Assembly: GCF_004803505.1 (NCBI RefSeq)
Contig: NZ_SSWH01000006.1
Location: 124,001 to 188,000, forward strand
Reading direction: 5' to 3'
Length of the DNA: 64,000 nt
From: Arthrobacter echini
Lineage (GTDB): Bacteria > Actinomycetota > Actinomycetes > Actinomycetales > Micrococcaceae
The translations under genes and the position numbers were made by a program. The first letter of the stretch is position 1. Each line of letters starts with the position of its first letter. Below, piece by piece: positions 63,895-64,000 of this stretch. Under the pieces are notes generated by a model, which worked only from the letters and a program-made list of their open reading frames with translations, was not told where the DNA came from and searched no databases.

Positions 63895-64000
63895 ATGAGG
63901 TTTTTCTCCGACCCGGTACTCCAGGCGATGGCAACCCGGCGCTCGGTGTCCAAGGTGGGTCCCGGGACCCCCACCGACGCCGAACTGCTCGAACTCCTGG
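63895..64000 (+). CDS. Nitroreductase-like protein, N-terminal end (partial)
   Basis: The frame begins MRFFSDPVLQAMATRRSVSK and continues into the right edge as VGPGTPTDAELLELL. RRSVSK near the N-terminus followed by PTDAELLELL is typical of FMN-dependent nitroreductases of the RutE/NfnB type, whose RRS motif binds FMN. In-frame ATGs at 63880 and 63886 are alternative starts. A GACAAT hexamer lies seven bases before 63895. Confidence 0.65.
   Translation, partial: MRFFSDPVLQAMATRRSVSKVGPGTPTDAELLELL

Overview
This is a GC-rich window from an actinobacterium, most likely a member of the Micrococcaceae (Arthrobacter-like). The grounds are strong GC bias with long antisense shadow frames, GTG and TTG starts, a heterotetrameric sarcosine oxidase operon, menaquinone genes in the menG-menJ-polyprenyl synthase order known from actinobacteria, and promoters that place the start codon at +1. 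Family and genus are inferred from gene content only. I saw no rRNA, tRNA or CRISPR array.

Layout. 1-1.6 kb is a lower-GC accessory patch: the tail of an unknown gene, a HigBA-like toxin-antitoxin pair on an apparently leaderless promoter, a 49-codon ORF and three tandem 11-bp repeats. 1.8-8.5 kb holds htpX, a drug exporter, a hydrolase, a Fur-family regulator with catalase, and two decayed genes (a VOC-domain remnant and an epimerase with an internal deletion). 8.5-19.7 kb holds an MmpL transporter with its TetR regulator, a CDF metal exporter, DUF779 plus aldehyde dehydrogenase, a repeat-tailed M23 peptidase, ferredoxin-NADP reductase and RarD. 19.7-29.2 kb is a polyamine/GABA region: putrescine oxidase, a Usp protein and an APC permease in one tightly coupled operon, a divergent TetR, another Usp, and gabT with a divergent PucR regulator.

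30-42 kb holds a TRIC channel, a SUKH-HIT pair and two blocks of menaquinone genes (polyprenyl synthase, menJ, menG, menF; and menD, menC) separated by a polar amino acid ABC transporter.

42.9-59.5 kb is the most coherent part and the main point of interest. Creatininase, creatinase, heterotetrameric sarcosine oxidase (soxBDAG), glyA, sdaA and purU together would convert creatinine to creatine, sarcosine, glycine, serine and pyruvate, and recycle the one-carbon unit. A BCCT transporter sits in the creatininase operon, an MFS symporter lies beyond the purU end, and GntR and IclR regulators follow creatinase. Three promoters (MFS symporter, BCCT-creatininase, creatinase) carry the same operator, GTTGC-N7-GCAAC, at the same distance downstream of a TTGACT-type promoter. 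The sox operon has a different perfect 18-bp palindrome at its predicted start point. This looks like a two-tier regulon that can be tested directly.

59.5-64 kb holds an MFS exporter, two overlapping crcB genes, a DASS-family carboxylate transporter, a STAS-like protein and the start of a nitroreductase-like gene. Coordinates of starts are my choices from ribosome-binding sites and coupling. All functions are from recognition of protein families by eye, with no database search.
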